Shown: piece by piece, positions 1 to 8,664 of the stretch
Position numbering within the stretch: position 1 is the first letter of the stretch
Layout: each line of letters opens with the position of its first letter
Assembly (NCBI RefSeq): GCF_004212635.1
Contig: NZ_PSRT01000058.1
Location: 1-51,913 of the forward strand
Direction of reading: 5' to 3'
Length of the DNA stretch: 51,913 nt
DNA from: Bradyrhizobium genosp. SA-3
GTDB taxonomy: Bacteria > Pseudomonadota > Alphaproteobacteria > Rhizobiales > Xanthobacteraceae
Position numbers and translations under genes: made by a program
The notes under the pieces: generated by a model
The model's input: only the letters and a program-made list of their open reading frames with translations
The model's database searches: none
Told to the model about the DNA's origin: nothing

Positions 1-138
1 AAGATGAACGGCGTCGATCCGCAGGCGTGGTTGACCGATATCCTTGCCCGCATTGCCGCTCATCCGGCTCATCGGCTGGACGAGCTTCTGCCCTGGAATT
101 GGACGCCGGCGTCAGCGATCTCCGCTCGAGCGGCATGA
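1..138 (+). mobile_element. tnpC: IS66-family transposase (TnpC), C-terminal end only
   Basis: The frame open from base 1 encodes KMNGVDPQAWLTDILARIA followed by a segment ending LDELLPWNW and a TGA stop at 136-138. This is the characteristic tail of IS66 TnpC transposases, whose C-terminal element ends in a (L)LPWNW-type motif. Only about 45 residues lie in the window, so it is not known whether the rest of the element is intact. A small gene starts inside the stop codon (ATGA), as expected for a polycistronic insertion sequence. The tail extends a few residues past the usual WNW end. Confidence 0.8.
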
Positions 139-386
139 CCACCCACGTCAACAAGGTCCATCACGTCACCACCATCACCCAGGTCGCAAAAGACCTCGGC
201 GAAGATGAAGATTGGCTACGAGACGTCGCCAACGAAATGGAGATCGAGGACGGCGCCATTTGGGTCTTTGGCGTTGGCGAAGACGGCGTTCAAGCGTTCA
301 CTGACTTCGGCATCGAGCGCCTCATCGAGCTCATCCAAATTTATAAAGAAAATCCGCAGTTACTTAAGCGATGGCCGTCAGAATAA
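135..386 (+). CDS. small IS66-linked protein of unknown function
   Basis: An 83-residue protein starts at the ATG at 135, which overlaps the TGA of the IS66 transposase (ATGA), so translation is probably coupled. It is acidic and helical, begins MTTHVNKVHHVTTITQVAKD and has no membrane segment or signal peptide. The stretch TQVAKDLGEDEDWLRDVANEM resembles a short helix-turn-helix-like pair, and the rest (DGAIWVFGVGEDGVQAFTDFG) suggests a compact fold. A longer reading from 27 would run through transposase sequence in another frame and is less likely. I do not recognise a named family. Position suggests an IS passenger or accessory gene. Confidence 0.6.
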   Translation: MTTHVNKVHHVTTITQVAKDLGEDEDWLRDVANEMEIEDGAIWVFGVGEDGVQAFTDFGIERLIELIQIYKENPQLLKRWPSE

Positions 387-455
387 TCCAATCAGGTTGC
401 GGCCTACGCCGGAGGCGTACGCAGAGCCACACCAAGAGCCTGGAGGATCAACCGC

Positions 456-467
456 CAAGCCGGTTAC
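456..467 (+). repeat. possible right terminal repeat of the IS66 element
   Basis: The sequence CAAGCCGGTTAC ends at 467. Read from outside inwards it begins GTAACCGGCTTG, and IS66-family terminal repeats usually start GTAA. The other end lies outside the window, so neither the inverted match nor the target duplication can be checked. Confidence 0.3.
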
Positions 468-514
468 GGCGGCGGCATAGCAGTTCCATCTAGATTGCCT
501 CTCGGTCGCCCCAA

Positions 515-685
515 CTAGATCGATTTGATGCCCGTCCTTGCTAAGGACCATCGGCCCGAGCGTGGGCCCCTCTGATCGTCGCCGTAGAGACATTCATCAT
601 TCATCCAAGGCGAAGCCGAGATTAACCACAAGGCGGCTGCGAGCTCGGCACCAAGCACAGCGTCCCAGTTGATGTACGTCTTCAT
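515..685 (-). CDS. possible small membrane peptide between IS66 and the acyltransferase
   Basis: A 56-residue reading starts at ATG 685 (MKTYINWDAVLGAELAAALW...) and ends at a TAG near 515. The first half contains one hydrophobic stretch (VLGAELAAALWLISA), and the second half looks random. The upstream bases offer only a weak GCGGGA-like ribosome site. It sits in the roughly 360-base gap between the IS66 end and the acyltransferase and may be a truncated or spurious frame. No family recognised. Confidence 0.2.
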   Translation of the reverse strand: MKTYINWDAVLGAELAAALWLISASPWMNDECLYGDDQRGPRSGRWSLARTGIKSI

Positions 686-746
686 GGCGCGGTCCCGCTT
701 TCATTGAGAGCATGTCCCGCAACCGATGAGCAAGCGCAATGCGGGG

Positions 747-1844
747 CTAGCTGGCGGATGAATTAGGATTGCCCGTCTGCAGTGTTGGCCAATTTGAACG
801 GCTTTGGCCGTGGTCGGGGGCATGGCCTGGATCGGGTTCCAATTTGCAGGCGAGCCGATGGCGAAGTCGATCCAACGGCCGCTCAAGGCCAACTACAATG
901 AGACAAGACACCAACAGGCTTACCGCGACCACGACGGTATAATTGTTACTCAGAAACTGAATGATCGGGAAATGCACTAGATAGATTGGATAGGAAAGAT
1001 CTCCGACAAATCGATCGATGCTGACGTCCTTGAAGGCTGAAAAGGCAACCGGAGCTACCGCCGCGGCCGCTGCAGCTGCCGCGAAGCTGTACTGAGCTGG
1101 CACATTCAAAACAAAATACCGTCCCACCACAATCAGCCCACAGATTGCGACGAGCGCTGCGGCCTTAGATTTCGAAAACGGAAGCATTTCGATCCGGCTG
1201 AATAATCGGAAACTGAGCATTCCGAGTACAAATAGAGGAAGCTCGAACGGGAAGAAGCGATAGAACCACGGATCGTGATCTAATCCGGCGTGATACGTTG
1301 CAAGTCTCGCTCCAGTGAGTATTAGAGCGACCGCACCCAAGCGGAAGCTACTAAGCCGAGTCAAATAGGGCGCTAATAAGTAAAAATACAGCTCTAGCGC
1401 CAGTGTCCACGATGGGCGCACCACCAGGTACGCGGACAGTTGAGGGGCTGTGGACTGAAAATCTGCGGTGAAGAATAGCTTGCCGTGATCCGCTCCGAGG
1501 CACAGCAATGTGTCCTGAAGAAAGATCAAGGCGTTGGACGCGAACACCAGACTGGCTGGTTGCCACCCCAGGCTAGCAATGTGATGGAAACCGTTCACGG
1601 GCCAGAACGCGAAAGCAAGCGCAGCCACTATCCAGTATGTCGGGTAAATCCGAAATGCTCGGCTAAGGTAGAATGCTCCTACGGACGCATACCGTTGCGA
1701 TAGGACCATCTGCATGTAGAATCCGGAAACAACAAAAAAAACTTCAACAGCGATGGTCCCCGCCGTGAGGTGAAGCCAAGGGAATGGCGGCCTCACGTGG
1801 TCGCCGACAACGGCCAGTGCTAGAAGTAATCTCAAGAGCCCCAT
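747..1844 (-). CDS. acyltransferase-3 (OafA-like) membrane protein
   Basis: The 365-residue protein begins MGLLRLLLALAVVGDHV and is strongly hydrophobic, with about ten membrane segments. The N-terminal R-L-L-A-L-A-V-V-x-D-H pattern, the VEVFFVVSGFYM motif (residues about 34-45) and SLSYPIYLVHFPII near the C-terminus are typical of acyltransferase family 3. These inner-membrane proteins usually O-acetylate surface sugars from cytoplasmic acyl-CoA. It lies next to the nucleotide-sugar genes and points away from gmd, so modification of the same polysaccharide is likely, though the acceptor cannot be read from sequence. The C-terminal 40 residues (HRLACKLEPDPGHAPD onward) are hydrophilic and look like an unusual tail. 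This is one of three family-3 genes in the window. Confidence 0.85.
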   Translation of the reverse strand: MGLLRLLLALAVVGDHVRPPFPWLHLTAGTIAVEVFFVVSGFYMQMVLSQRYASVGAFYLSRAFRIYPTYWIVAALAFAFWPVNGFHHIASLGWQPASLVFASNALIFLQDTLLCLGADHGKLFFTADFQSTAPQLSAYLVVRPSWTLALELYFYLLAPYLTRLSSFRLGAVALILTGARLATYHAGLDHDPWFYRFFPFELPLFVLGMLSFRLFSRIEMLPFSKSKAAALVAICGLIVVGRYFVLNVPAQYSFAAAAAAAAVAPVAFSAFKDVSIDRFVGDLSYPIYLVHFPIIQFLSNNYTVVVAVSLLVSCLIVVGLERPLDRLRHRLACKLEPDPGHAPDHGQSRSNWPTLQTGNPNSSAS

Positions 1845-2541
1845 CTATTCACGCGATCATCGTCATGGGTCTAGGTCGCCGAGTAACCTAATGGAAGCAT
1901 ACGAGCCCTGGCGGGTATTGTATGCAGTTCTGAGTCTGAGCGACCGTTGAACTACCCGAATTTTTCACACGACGATGGCACAATGCCCCCGATCGAGTCC
2001 AGACGGACGAGGACGCACGGGTGCGTCTCCTGACCGCTCCAGGAGGTTTTTTGCTTTAGATCTCCATATCGGTAAATGATGATCGGCGAGCAACGGCCGT
2101 GGCTACAGCCTTCATGCTTCTCGATCAGCGCTACGGGAGCGGCGATATCGATAGGGGGAGCGCTCATGACACTCTTATCTATGAGAGTGTCAGATTGCCT
2201 ACCACTTTGCGATCTCTCGCCGCGACAATTCTAAATAACGCTCTTCGCATGCATTGCCGCAAGCATGCTATGGTCATCCCAACCACTAAGCCCGGGTGGG
2301 ATGTCCCACTAATACCAGCTATTGTTAATTCCGCTGATCATGGCAAATAGCTTTAGTTCTCGGCGAACGGTCGAGATCGCATACCGGTCCTTAGCAGGTT
2401 GCGGAGCGAGGGGGCATCAGCAAGCTCTAACGCGCTAAGCTACCGCAATCACTGGGCTTTTCAGCAGGCCCAGGCGAGCAGCGCTTGCCAAGACGCAAAT
2501 ACGTCGTTATGGACTCGAACGACACCGCGGGAAATTTTGCT
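1845..2541. other. gene-poor stretch with one strong dyad
   Basis: About 700 bases separate the acyltransferase start from the gmhB-like pseudogene. I find no convincing gene. A 71-codon minus-strand frame (2167-1952) has no ribosome site and no recognisable family. The notable structure is the dyad at 2167-2192, listed separately. The stretch probably includes the acyltransferase promoter plus decayed DNA. Confidence 0.4.
2167..2192. promoter_or_regulatory. 9-bp perfect inverted repeat (operator or hairpin candidate)
   Basis: TGACACTCT and AGAGTGTCA form perfect 9-base arms separated by the 8-base spacer TATCTATG. The size and spacing fit either a dimeric regulator site or a hairpin. No T-run follows, so a terminator is unlikely. 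The nearest real gene on either side is several hundred bases away. Confidence 0.3.
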
Positions 2542-3013
2542 ATGTCAATCAGCAAACTCGACCGACGCCCGGCCGCCGATCGCGCGGGGTGAAACCGCGA
2601 ACTTGGCTATATGTTCGAAGCAGACAAGTTCGAATGGATTCCAAGGCGCTGTTGGGTCGTAAAGGCTGTAAGATACAGGATCCTTCGCCTTGGTCATTGC
2701 CACTTGCCCGAGGCTATTACGAGGAACATCATGTTCAGACCCTTCACGGCTGAATGGCAGAACAGTTGCCACTTTTGGAGCTCACTCTTAATGCCACCGT
2801 CGAGCGCTATCGCCGCCTGATAGTCGCAACCCAGCGGGGCATGATCATCGACCTGTTGAAACGCTTCCCGGTGGATCCGCCCCGAAGTATCGTGGTCGGC
2901 GACGCCCAAAGCGACGTGAGGCCTCTCAGGCCGCCGGGTTAGGTAGCTATTTGTTTCCCGGACGCAATCTCGAAAGGCTTGTTAAGCTACTTTTGAAGAT
3001 GGGCAAGACATAG
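2542..3013 (+). pseudogene. gmhB: GmhB-like D,D-heptose bisphosphate phosphatase (HAD family), decayed
   Basis: Fragments of a HAD phosphatase follow in order but in shifting frames. DRAG then a stop then NRELGYMFEADKFEWIP corresponds to the family's DRDG...GY...F.WIPG start; the nucleophile region has lost its second Asp. Next comes GYYEEHHVQTLHG with a TGA where the family has Trp, then MAEQL. NATVERYRR is followed, with a shift, by a CRKP-like remnant, then GMIIDLLKRFPVDPPRS and VVGDAQSDV. A further shift gives ASQAAGLGSYLFPGRN up to the TAG at 3011-3013. Intact members dephosphorylate heptose bisphosphates in LPS heptose synthesis, or related sugar phosphates. With at least one nonsense change and several frameshifts it cannot be functional. 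It sits directly upstream of gmd. Confidence 0.75.
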
Positions 3014-3166
3014 CTATACCATTGGACCCAGAATCGCATTCCTAGCCTGCTCCATTCTGTAGCGTATGAACATTGTCGCGCTGCTCAGTGGATTTTTGCA
3101 AGCCGCTGGGCTATCCCGAGTGGGGTTAGTGACCTGCACCTACCGGTCCGGGCGGAGACATATAGT

Positions 3167-4252
3167 ATGACAAGGAATGAGAGAGAGAGGCGGGTCGCTC
3201 TGATCACCGGAATTACGGGGCAGGACGGCGCCTATTTGGCCGAGTACCTGCTGTCGCTCGGCTACACCGTCCATGGTATCAAACGGCGTTCGTCCTCGTT
3301 CAACACCGCGCGCGTTGACCATCTATATCAGGACCCGCATGTCGGAAACGTGCCGTTCCAAATGCATTACGGCGACATGACGGATTCGACCAATCTGATC
3401 CGCCTGGTGCAGCAGATCCAGCCGACCGAGATCTACAATCTCGCCGCCCAGAGCCACGTTGCGGTCAGTTTCGAGAGCCCGGAATACACCGCCAATGCCG
3501 ACGCGATCGGCGTGCTGCGGCTCTTGGAAGCGATCCGCATCCTCGGCATGGAAAAGGAGACGCGGTTCTACCAAGCCTCGACGTCCGAGCTCTATGGCTT
3601 GGTGCAGGAGATTCCACAGAAGGAAACCACCCCGTTCTATCCGCGCTCGCCTTACGGCGTGGCAAAGCTCTACGGTTACTGGATCACGGTGAACTACCGC
3701 GAAGCCTACAGCATGTTCGCAAGCAACGGCATCCTGTTCAACCATGAGAGCCCGATCCGCGGCGAGACGTTTGTCACCCGCAAGATCACCCGCGGCGTCG
3801 CCCGCATCGAAGTCGGTTTAGACAGCACACTCTATCTCGGCAATCTCGAAGCCAAGCGCGACTGGGGCCATGCGAAGGACTACGTCGAGGGCATGCATAT
3901 GATCCTGCAGGCCAACAAGCCCGACGATTTCGTGCTCGCCACCGGCGAGACGCGCTCGGTGCGCGAGATGGTCGAGCTGTCGTTCGCGCATGTCGGCCGG
4001 CACATCGAATGGCGAGGCAAGGGCGTCGACGAGACCGGCATTGATGCAAAGAGTGGCACGACCGTCGTGAAGATCGACCCGACTTACTTCCGGCCGACCG
4101 AGGTCGACCTCCTGATTGGCGATGCCAGCAAGGCGCGTCAGGTCCTCGGCTGGAAGCCGAAGCGAACCTTTGCCCAACTCGTCGAGGAGATGATGGCGAG
4201 CGATCTGGCGGAAGCAAAACGGGACGCGGCCCATGGCAAGCACGTCGTTTGA
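3167..4252 (+). CDS. gmd: GDP-mannose 4,6-dehydratase
   Basis: A 361-residue short-chain dehydrogenase/reductase of the extended type. It converts GDP-D-mannose to GDP-4-keto-6-deoxy-D-mannose in the cytoplasm, the first step to GDP-L-fucose and GDP-rhamnose-type sugars. Visible features are the NADP-binding GITGQDG loop (residues 15-21), the KRRSSSFNTARVDHLY segment of Gmd proteins, the TSELYG region (139-144) and the catalytic YGVAK (Tyr163, Lys167). Length is normal for the family. The ATG at 3167 gives the expected N-terminus, although no strong ribosome site precedes it. The 3' end overlaps fcl by 20 bases, so the two are co-translated. Confidence 0.97.
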   Translation: MTRNERERRVALITGITGQDGAYLAEYLLSLGYTVHGIKRRSSSFNTARVDHLYQDPHVGNVPFQMHYGDMTDSTNLIRLVQQIQPTEIYNLAAQSHVAVSFESPEYTANADAIGVLRLLEAIRILGMEKETRFYQASTSELYGLVQEIPQKETTPFYPRSPYGVAKLYGYWITVNYREAYSMFASNGILFNHESPIRGETFVTRKITRGVARIEVGLDSTLYLGNLEAKRDWGHAKDYVEGMHMILQANKPDDFVLATGETRSVREMVELSFAHVGRHIEWRGKGVDETGIDAKSGTTVVKIDPTYFRPTEVDLLIGDASKARQVLGWKPKRTFAQLVEEMMASDLAEAKRDAAHGKHVV

Positions 4253-5201
4253 GCTGAAGGGCAAGAGCGTTTACGTCGCCGGCCATCGCGGCATGGTCGG
4301 TAGCGCGCTAGTACGCCGGCTGGCGCAGGAAGACATCAAGCTCGTCACCGTGGACCGGCGCGAGGTCGATCTCTGCAACCAGGCGGCCGTGTTCGACTGG
4401 TTTGCGAAGGTCCGGCCGCAGGTCGTGTTTCTCGCCGCGGCAAAAGTCGGCGGCATCGTCGCCAACAACTCGCTGCGCGCCGAGTTCATCTACGACAACA
4501 TCGCGATTGCGGCCAACGTGATCCATGCTGCGCATCAGAGCGGTGCCGAGAAGCTGATGTTTCTGGGCTCCTCCTGCATCTATCCGAAGCTGGCGCCTCA
4601 GCCGCTCCGCGAGAATTCCATGCTAACCGGCCCGCTGGAGCCGACCAACGAGCCCTATGCGATTGCTAAGATCGCCGGCATCAAGATGGTGGAGGCCTAT
4701 CGCAGCCAGTACGGCAGCGACTTCATCAGCGTAATGCCAACCAACCTCTACGGCCCCAGCGACAATTATCATCCCGAACTGAGCCACGTGGTGCCTGCCC
4801 TGATCCGGCGCTTTCATGAGGCGAAGGTCGCGGGCGCGCAGAGCGTCTTGGTCTGGGGCACCGGGACGCCGCGGCGCGAGTTCCTTTATGTCGACGACAT
4901 GGCGGATGCCTGCGTGCATCTGATGAAGACCTATTCCGGTGCGGAGCTGATCAACATCGGCACCGGCGCAGACATCACCATCGGCGAATTTGCGCGTGTC
5001 GTGGCTGAAGTCGTCGGTTACGGCGGCGAGATCCGTTTCGACACCTCGCGTCCCGATGGCACACCGCGCAAGCTGCTCGACGTCAGTCGTCTTGAAAAGC
5101 TCGGTTGGCGCGCAACCACCTCGCTGGAGGATGGAATTCGGCGCGCCTACCGTGCGTACCTGACGGAGCACGCCGACACGCTTTCAGAGCCCCAGAATTG
5201 A
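4233..5201 (+). CDS. fcl: GDP-L-fucose synthase
   Basis: A 322-residue SDR epimerase/reductase that turns the Gmd product into GDP-L-fucose using NADPH. The nucleotide-binding loop is GHRGMVG (residues 17-23). The GSSCIYP segment (112-118) and the YAIAK pair (Tyr142, Lys146) supply the catalytic Ser/Cys, Tyr and Lys, and NLYGPSDNYHPELSHVVPALIRR is the family signature. The start lies inside gmd, and a glycosyltransferase follows 20 bases downstream. With gmd it forms a complete GDP-mannose to GDP-fucose route, provided GDP-mannose is made elsewhere. Confidence 0.97.
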   Translation: MASTSFELKGKSVYVAGHRGMVGSALVRRLAQEDIKLVTVDRREVDLCNQAAVFDWFAKVRPQVVFLAAAKVGGIVANNSLRAEFIYDNIAIAANVIHAAHQSGAEKLMFLGSSCIYPKLAPQPLRENSMLTGPLEPTNEPYAIAKIAGIKMVEAYRSQYGSDFISVMPTNLYGPSDNYHPELSHVVPALIRRFHEAKVAGAQSVLVWGTGTPRREFLYVDDMADACVHLMKTYSGAELINIGTGADITIGEFARVVAEVVGYGGEIRFDTSRPDGTPRKLLDVSRLEKLGWRATTSLEDGIRRAYRAYLTEHADTLSEPQN

Positions 5202-5221
5202 GTGGCGAAGATCAATCTACC

Positions 5222-6415
5222 ATGGACAAGCCCGCAACGCTGATCATCGCAGCACAATTCTATCCGCCAGATAGGAGCACGACAGCAGTCTATGTCGGCA
5301 GGATCGCTGACGCCCTTGCGGCGGATCACCAGGTGGTCGTCATTTCCGCAACGCCCGGTTCAAGCGGCGCGAATCCTCCCGGCAAACCGGCCGTCATCGA
5401 AGTCGGCACCTGGAATCCGCCCAAGTCCGCGCTAGTGCGACGCGCCGTAGCCATCTGTCTGCTCGCGGTCCGGATGTTCTTTTCCGTTCTTAGGCGCGCA
5501 AGGCGGGAAGATCTCGTCTTCTGCGTCACGACACCCTTCACTCTGCCCTATACTGTGCTCTTGGCAGCGAAACTGAGAGGTGCGGCCACGATGCTCCTTG
5601 TCTACGACCTCTATCCTGAGGCGCTTGAGGCGGCCGGCATGGTACAGCCCAACTCGCTTGCGGTCCGTCTGATTCGCTTCGCCAACACCCTTATGTTTAA
5701 GCGCCTGGACGCCATTGTCGTCATTGGACGGGATGTCCCTCCTCTCATCCAGAAGTATCGAGGTGTCGATGCCGGCAAGCTTCACTACATTCCCAACTGG
5801 GCGCTAGTTCCGATCGGATACCGGGAGATCGCTCGCGCCAGTCGATTCCGCGCGCCTGATGCGTCACGGTTCATCGTTGGCCTTTCGGGCAATCTCGGCT
5901 TCACCCACGATCCTGCGACAGTCTTCGAGGCGGCCCGGCTGCTGCGGGACGATAAGGATATCCACTTCATCCTCTCGGGATGGGGCGTTGGCTGGAAGGA
6001 CCTTAACGATCTGTTCGCGAAGGACAGACTCGAGAACGTCACGATCCTGAAGCCTGTCGCCGAGGATGAGCTCGTCGAGTTCCTGTCCGCCGCCGATCTC
6101 TGGATCATCCCTTATCGTCGCAACGTGGCTGGCGTTTCCATACCGAGCCGCCTCTACAACATCCTCGCCGTTGGCCGGCCGGTCATTGTAGCCTCTGAGG
6201 GAAGTTCCGAGGGAGCTCTAGTGCTCAACGAAGAGGCAATCGGATGGGTCGTTCCGCCGGAAAATCCGGCCGAGCTTGCCCGTGTCATCCGCGAAGCCGC
6301 TAGAGACCGCCAGGCCACGATAGACAAGGGAATTCGGGCAGCCGCTGTTGCCGAGAAATATTACGAAGATGTCGCGCTCGCCCGCTATCGCTCGGTCGTC
6401 AGCAGCATCAGGTAA
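5222..6415 (+). CDS. glycosyltransferase family 4 (WcaI-like)
   Basis: A 397-residue GT-B glycosyltransferase. I place the start at ATG 5222 (MDKPATLIIAAQFYPPDRST), which gives the usual N-terminal strand with its (F)YPP motif; an upstream in-frame start would run through fcl. The N-terminal acceptor domain (about 1-190) includes an aromatic, basic membrane-proximal stretch. The C-terminal domain shows VGLSGNLGFTHDPATVFEAARLL and the donor-binding run from EGSSEGALVLNEEAIGWVVPP. Third gene of the gmd-fcl run, so a role as fucosyl- or deoxyhexosyltransferase is possible but unproven. It converges with the glycosyltransferase ending at 6520; no clear hairpin was seen in the 100-base gap. Confidence 0.85.
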   Translation: MDKPATLIIAAQFYPPDRSTTAVYVGRIADALAADHQVVVISATPGSSGANPPGKPAVIEVGTWNPPKSALVRRAVAICLLAVRMFFSVLRRARREDLVFCVTTPFTLPYTVLLAAKLRGAATMLLVYDLYPEALEAAGMVQPNSLAVRLIRFANTLMFKRLDAIVVIGRDVPPLIQKYRGVDAGKLHYIPNWALVPIGYREIARASRFRAPDASRFIVGLSGNLGFTHDPATVFEAARLLRDDKDIHFILSGWGVGWKDLNDLFAKDRLENVTILKPVAEDELVEFLSAADLWIIPYRRNVAGVSIPSRLYNILAVGRPVIVASEGSSEGALVLNEEAIGWVVPPENPAELARVIREAARDRQATIDKGIRAAAVAEKYYEDVALARYRSVVSSIR

Positions 6416-6519
6416 GATTGAACTGATCGACGTCGCGCGTCGCAAGACCGCAATGCGGCTCTCAGATCCTGCCCGACAAAGCGAGCGTCGTCCATCAGCC
6501 GGTCAGCGCGAAAAACTCC

Positions 6520-7713
6520 TTACCAATCCTTCTTGACACGCCGCAATGGTAAAGAGCTGGCTGCCGCGGCGCGCTTGATGGCATCCGCAAAATCTTCGGC
6601 GAATTTGGCAACACGCCCTTCGACAGAGGATCCCAACTGCCTTACATGGAAGGGCTCGTCTCTCGATACAGCTTCGGCAAGGCATCCGGCGAGAGCCCCA
6701 GCATCGTCAACGCTGAAGTAGACAGCCGAGCCACCAATCTGTTCGCGGTGTACGTCCAAGTCCGATACGATCATGGGTACATTAAACGACTTCGCTTCTT
6801 CCACGGTCGTACTCCAGCCTTCAAACCGTGACGGGTTGATCAGTGCCCGGCATGCCCGGAGCAATGCGTAGACATGCGCGAGAGGAATCATCCCCAGGTA
6901 GCGAAAGTTGTCCTTAAGTCCGCGCTCCTCAACCTGTCGCATGATGCTGTTGAAGGATGTTGGGGGGTCGTCGGGCCCACCTGATACCGCAACCACAATC
7001 TTTATACCTCGCTCAGCCAAAATCGCCAGTGCATCGAGCACCAATTGGTGGTTCTTGTGCCGCCAGAACTGGTTCGGCAAATAGAAGTATCGCTCAGGCA
7101 AGTCATAAAGGCTGATAATCTCGCGAGGATTGGCTGCAAGAAGGTCATTAGTCGGGTAACTGGCGAACCTGACGACCGAGATGTGATTTGTCGCGCGCGG
7201 ATAAAAGCGCCTGCAGTCCTTTAATGCACTTTCGCTGCTCAGAACGATCGCTCGTCCTGCGGCAAGCTGTGCACGAAACCCGAGCTCACGGCGCCAACGG
7301 GCCGTCGTGGAAAACAGGTGAGGCAGGCTCTTGTGCTGCAAATCCGGAAACCAGGCGACGGTCGGCAATGAAAGGCGCCAACCGAAAAACCGAGCATGCT
7401 CGAACACGACGTCAACTCTCTCCGCATCGAAAGCAGCAGCGGCGGTATGGTCTATTCCGGCAACGAGCGCACTGATCAACCCGGAATGGTCGCGTTCAAA
7501 CGCCTTATGCTTTACGACTTCGACGTTTGGAATCCGCACAAAACTAGCCAGATCCTGGTCATCGTCCGAAAGGCCTGCAAATATTACAGGCTCGAGCTCG
7601 CCGGGACGGTATCTATGAAGAGCCGCGAAAAGGTTTTGGAGATAGTTAAATCCGCCTGCATGCAACCTGCGGGGAATGAATGTGAAGCCGACACGGAGGG
7701 GCGGCCGAGTCAA
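6520..7713 (-). CDS. glycosyltransferase family 4 (GT1-like C-terminal domain)
   Basis: A GT-B fold glycosyltransferase of about 397 residues. The start is set at TTG 7713, which overlaps the epimerase stop as TTGA and is preceded by AAGGAG seven bases upstream. An ATG at 7776 would overlap the epimerase by 67 bases and lacks such a site. Key features are the N-terminal RVGFTFIPRRLHAGGFNYL, the YLPNQFWRHKNHQLVLDALA hinge, and the donor-site motif PSRFEGWSTTVEEA with the two Glu residues typical of retaining GT4 enzymes. It is the last gene of the oxidoreductase-to-glycosyltransferase run and probably adds one residue of the repeat unit. Donor unknown. Confidence 0.85.
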   Translation of the reverse strand: MTRPPLRVGFTFIPRRLHAGGFNYLQNLFAALHRYRPGELEPVIFAGLSDDDQDLASFVRIPNVEVVKHKAFERDHSGLISALVAGIDHTAAAAFDAERVDVVFEHARFFGWRLSLPTVAWFPDLQHKSLPHLFSTTARWRRELGFRAQLAAGRAIVLSSESALKDCRRFYPRATNHISVVRFASYPTNDLLAANPREIISLYDLPERYFYLPNQFWRHKNHQLVLDALAILAERGIKIVVAVSGGPDDPPTSFNSIMRQVEERGLKDNFRYLGMIPLAHVYALLRACRALINPSRFEGWSTTVEEAKSFNVPMIVSDLDVHREQIGGSAVYFSVDDAGALAGCLAEAVSRDEPFHVRQLGSSVEGRVAKFAEDFADAIKRAAAASSLPLRRVKKDW

Positions 7714-8639
7714 AGAAATTGCTCCTTGAACCAGGTGACGTAGTCGGCAATGCCCGTCCGAACGGCTATTTCCCACTCAAAGGATAATGCGTTCAGCCGG
7801 CTGGGATCAGCGACCAGGCATAGAGGATCGCCCGGTCGCGCTACACCTGAAAACTCCACCGGAATATTCAAGCCCCAGCCATGCATGACGTGTCGAGCGA
7901 TATCTGCAACGGACGTTGCAATGCCCGAGCCTCCATTGATGATTTCAACTGCTTGATCCGGCGGATTGCACCCAACGTGCGCTAACAATCTCGCCACATC
8001 ACGGACCTCTGTCCAATCGCGCAGCTCTCTCCCGGTACCCCCGAGTGTCAGAGTTCCACCCCCCTCGCGCAAGCGCATACAAATATCCCAAAGCAACTGC
8101 TTGCGCAAATTGGCACCGTAGACCGAAAAGAGCCGCACGATTGTGCTTTGCAAGCCGAACGTGGTTGCGTAGCTACGACTGAGCTGCTCGATTATGAGTT
8201 TATGCTGTCCATAGGGAGATACGGGCTCGGTCGTTGCGCTTTCAGAAATGCGCCCCACATGCGCGGCGCCGTAGACCGCCGCACTAGAGACGACCACAAG
8301 ATGACACTCCGGCGCAGTTGTACGCAGCCACTCCAGAAGACGAGCTGCGGTTGTTACCGTGCGCGAAAAATCTTCGTAGGGCTGCGCGATGGATACTCCA
8401 ACGGAAGATCCGCCGGCCAGATGGAACACAATGCTTGGTAACCCCGCTCGCACTGCCAACGCGTTAAGATTGGCAGACTCGATTTCACCGTTCAACCAAT
8501 TGCGCATTCCGAGATAGTGCTTCTCAGGCTCTTCGATCGCCCCATGGCCAACGCCATGTACAGCGAGTCCTCGCTGGGCCAGCTCGCGCGTCAGATATCT
8601 TCCAATAAAGCCATTGGCACCGGTGATCCAAATGGTCAT
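7710..8639 (-). CDS. NAD-dependent epimerase/dehydratase (extended SDR)
   Basis: A 309-residue nucleotide-sugar SDR. The start is placed at ATG 8639 (MTIWITGANGFIGRYL), preceded by a purine-rich GGGGGTGAG; a longer frame adds 18 unlikely residues. It has GANGFIG (7-13), the catalytic Ser in VVVSSAAVYG (about 115-124) and the YGQHK pair (Tyr143, Lys147). Likely a 4-epimerase, 4-reductase or dehydratase acting on a UDP- or dTDP-sugar; subgroup cannot be fixed by eye. It lies between the aminotransferase and the glycosyltransferase and overlaps the latter at its stop codon. Confidence 0.85.
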   Translation of the reverse strand: MTIWITGANGFIGRYLTRELAQRGLAVHGVGHGAIEEPEKHYLGMRNWLNGEIESANLNALAVRAGLPSIVFHLAGGSSVGVSIAQPYEDFSRTVTTAARLLEWLRTTAPECHLVVVSSAAVYGAAHVGRISESATTEPVSPYGQHKLIIEQLSRSYATTFGLQSTIVRLFSVYGANLRKQLLWDICMRLREGGGTLTLGGTGRELRDWTEVRDVARLLAHVGCNPPDQAVEIINGGSGIATSVADIARHVMHGWGLNIPVEFSGVARPGDPLCLVADPSRLNALSFEWEIAVRTGIADYVTWFKEQFL

Positions 8640-8664
8640 GGCAATCTCACCCCCTCTTGTCCAA

